DNA from: CADEED01 sp039931065
GTDB taxonomy: Bacteria > Pseudomonadota > Gammaproteobacteria > Steroidobacterales > Steroidobacteraceae
Direction: 5' to 3'
NCBI GenBank assembly: GCA_039931065.1
Contig: JBDTSP010000017.1
Location: forward strand, 1-64,000
Length of the DNA stretch: 64,000 nucleotides
This document shows, one piece after another, positions 63,142 to 64,000 of the stretch (position 1 is the first letter of the stretch; each line of letters begins with the position of its first letter). Below the pieces are notes generated by a model that had not been told where the DNA came from, did not search any database, and saw only the letters and a program-made list of their open reading frames with translations. Position numbers and translations under genes: made by a program.

Positions 63142-64000
63142 AAAATCCTTTCGGCGAAGATTTCTCGTGGACGTTATGGCCGGGCTCGGACGACGGCCGA
63201 GTCGATGCAGGGCCCGACTTCCTGCTCGAGAACTCTGCTGCGCCGAGCAGCGATCTCGTCATCAGCGATGTTTTTCGGGCGCGCTGCTTCGCGTTCAAGC
63301 CAAAGAAGCTCAACGGCCGGGCCGTGCTCGTGTTGGCCGGTGGTGGCTACACCAAACTAGTCATCGGTAAGGAAGGAGTTGAGATCGCCCAGTGGCTCGC
63401 GAATCTCGGCTTCCATGCGTTCGTATTGGTGCACCGATTTCCGAACGCGCAATTTGGGCCGCAAGCGCCCGTGGACGATGCGATGGAGGCGCTGCGGCAG
63501 ATTCGTGCGCGCGCGCCGGAGTGGGGCGTGAACGCGCGTGCCGTGGGTGTGCTGGGGTTGTCATCGGGCGGCCATCTGGCGAGTTGCCTCGTCGCCGGTT
63601 ATCCCACGCAGTGGACGCCGCCGCCTTCAAAGGATGCGGCGGTCAATGCGACACCGGATTTTCTCATCGTTGGCTACGGGCCGATCTCGACCAACGCCTC
63701 CGGCCGCACGATCGTGCCCGATAAACCGCCGTTGCCCCCACCGGAAAAACAGGCGCTGTATGAAGCCATGCAGCCGGATGTGCAGCTGATGGATTCACCG
63801 CCACCCGCGTTCATCGTCTATGCGGCCAACGATGCGGTGGTGCCGGTGGAGAACGCATACCGCCTGCACAAAGCATTGTTAGCCAAGGGCGGCTCGGCGG
63901 AGTTGCACGTGTTTGCCGATGCACCGCACGGCTTTGCGCTGCGAGAGAAGACGTTGCCGGTGGGCACATGGCCAGGGCTTTGCGAGGCGTGGCTGAATCA
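63138..64000 (+). CDS. Alpha/beta hydrolase, acetyl-xylan/pectin esterase-like (3' end outside window)
   Basis: At least 287 residues are encoded and the frame is still open at the window edge. The nucleophile elbow GLSSGGH, the acid in VYAANDAVVPV and the His in DAPHGFAL form a catalytic triad typical of BD-FAE-like carbohydrate esterases, which remove acetyl groups from plant polysaccharides. The oxyanion loop is VLAGGGYTKLVIG. The first residues MKNPFGEDFSWTLWPGSD have no signal peptide at the chosen ATG 63138. Plant-polymer degradation would fit the nearby pectate lyase remnant, but the two are not adjacent. Confidence 0.8.
   Translation, partial: MKNPFGEDFSWTLWPGSDDGRVDAGPDFLLENSAAPSSDLVISDVFRARCFAFKPKKLNGRAVLVLAGGGYTKLVIGKEGVEIAQWLANLGFHAFVLVHRFPNAQFGPQAPVDDAMEALRQIRARAPEWGVNARAVGVLGLSSGGHLASCLVAGYPTQWTPPPSKDAAVNATPDFLIVGYGPISTNASGRTIVPDKPPLPPPEKQALYEAMQPDVQLMDSPPPAFIVYAANDAVVPVENAYRLHKALLAKGGSAELHVFADAPHGFALREKTLPVGTWPGLCEAWLN

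Overview
The window is about 64 kb of high-GC chromosomal DNA (by eye about 65% G+C) with densely packed genes on both strands. The gene set suggests a free-living gammaproteobacterium, probably near the Steroidobacteraceae, Nevskiales or Xanthomonadales. It includes YadGH, YheT, YdbH/YdbL, NADPH-type GltBD, a paired M16 peptidase operon, bactofilin, DUF481 and YjdF proteins. This placement is inference, because there is no rRNA gene. I found no prophage, CRISPR array, tRNA gene or transposase gene.

Layout. 0.1-7.2 kb: a secreted sedolisin-like protease, a TonB-domain protein, the YadGH-type ABC exporter, a small lipoprotein, an anchored hydrolase and YdbL. 7.3-14.2 kb: YdbH-like AsmA-type protein, PAP2 phosphatase with a GT4 glycosyltransferase, a secreted repeat protein, a membrane-anchored response regulator coupled to YheT. 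14.3-19.9 kb: FN3/beta-propeller/diheme lipoprotein, bactofilin, SPOR lipoprotein, secreted alpha/beta hydrolase. 19.9-20.5 kb: a 586-bp gap holding a sigma-54 transcription unit. 20.5-33.4 kb: M16 pair, CDF transporter, DUF924, a 1393-residue envelope protein of unknown function, a TPR metallopeptidase and a DMT exporter. 33.4-39.7 kb: gltB-gltD with a short upstream reading frame. 39.9-48.5 kb: C13-type membrane peptidase, MFS exporter, ECF sigma/anti-sigma pair and a large DUF11 secreted protein. 48.5-50.8 kb: a second sigma-54 unit and an AAA+ ATPase behind an attenuator-like leader. 50.8-64 kb: AGCS symporter, YjdF, DUF3857/transglutaminase/TPR protein, MazG-like pyrophosphohydrolase, frameshifted pectate lyase, NYN nuclease-like protein, DUF481 barrel, cupin and a partial esterase.

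Four signals are not explained by ordinary genes. First, two intergenic sigma-54 promoters share the same candidate enhancer; each is followed by a short transcript ending in an intrinsic terminator, and both transcripts carry C-rich anti-Shine-Dalgarno-like tracts. They look like a co-regulated small-RNA pair. Second, eight long hairpin elements of several related families plus one degenerate copy sit mostly at the 3' ends of convergent genes and sometimes supply the last codons and stop. They resemble non-autonomous REP/MITE elements with no transposase nearby. Third, the octamer CTAACWAC occurs at least 23 times by eye, where chance would give one or two, and it is often met by using rare codons. 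Fourth, the AAA+ gene has a leader with a near-perfect promoter, a 31-codon reading frame and two mutually exclusive hairpins.

Most genes look like housekeeping, envelope maintenance, transport and secreted hydrolysis functions. Translational coupling by ATGA or GTGA overlaps is common (yadGH, response regulator-yheT, M16 pair, sigma/anti-sigma, DUF481 pair).
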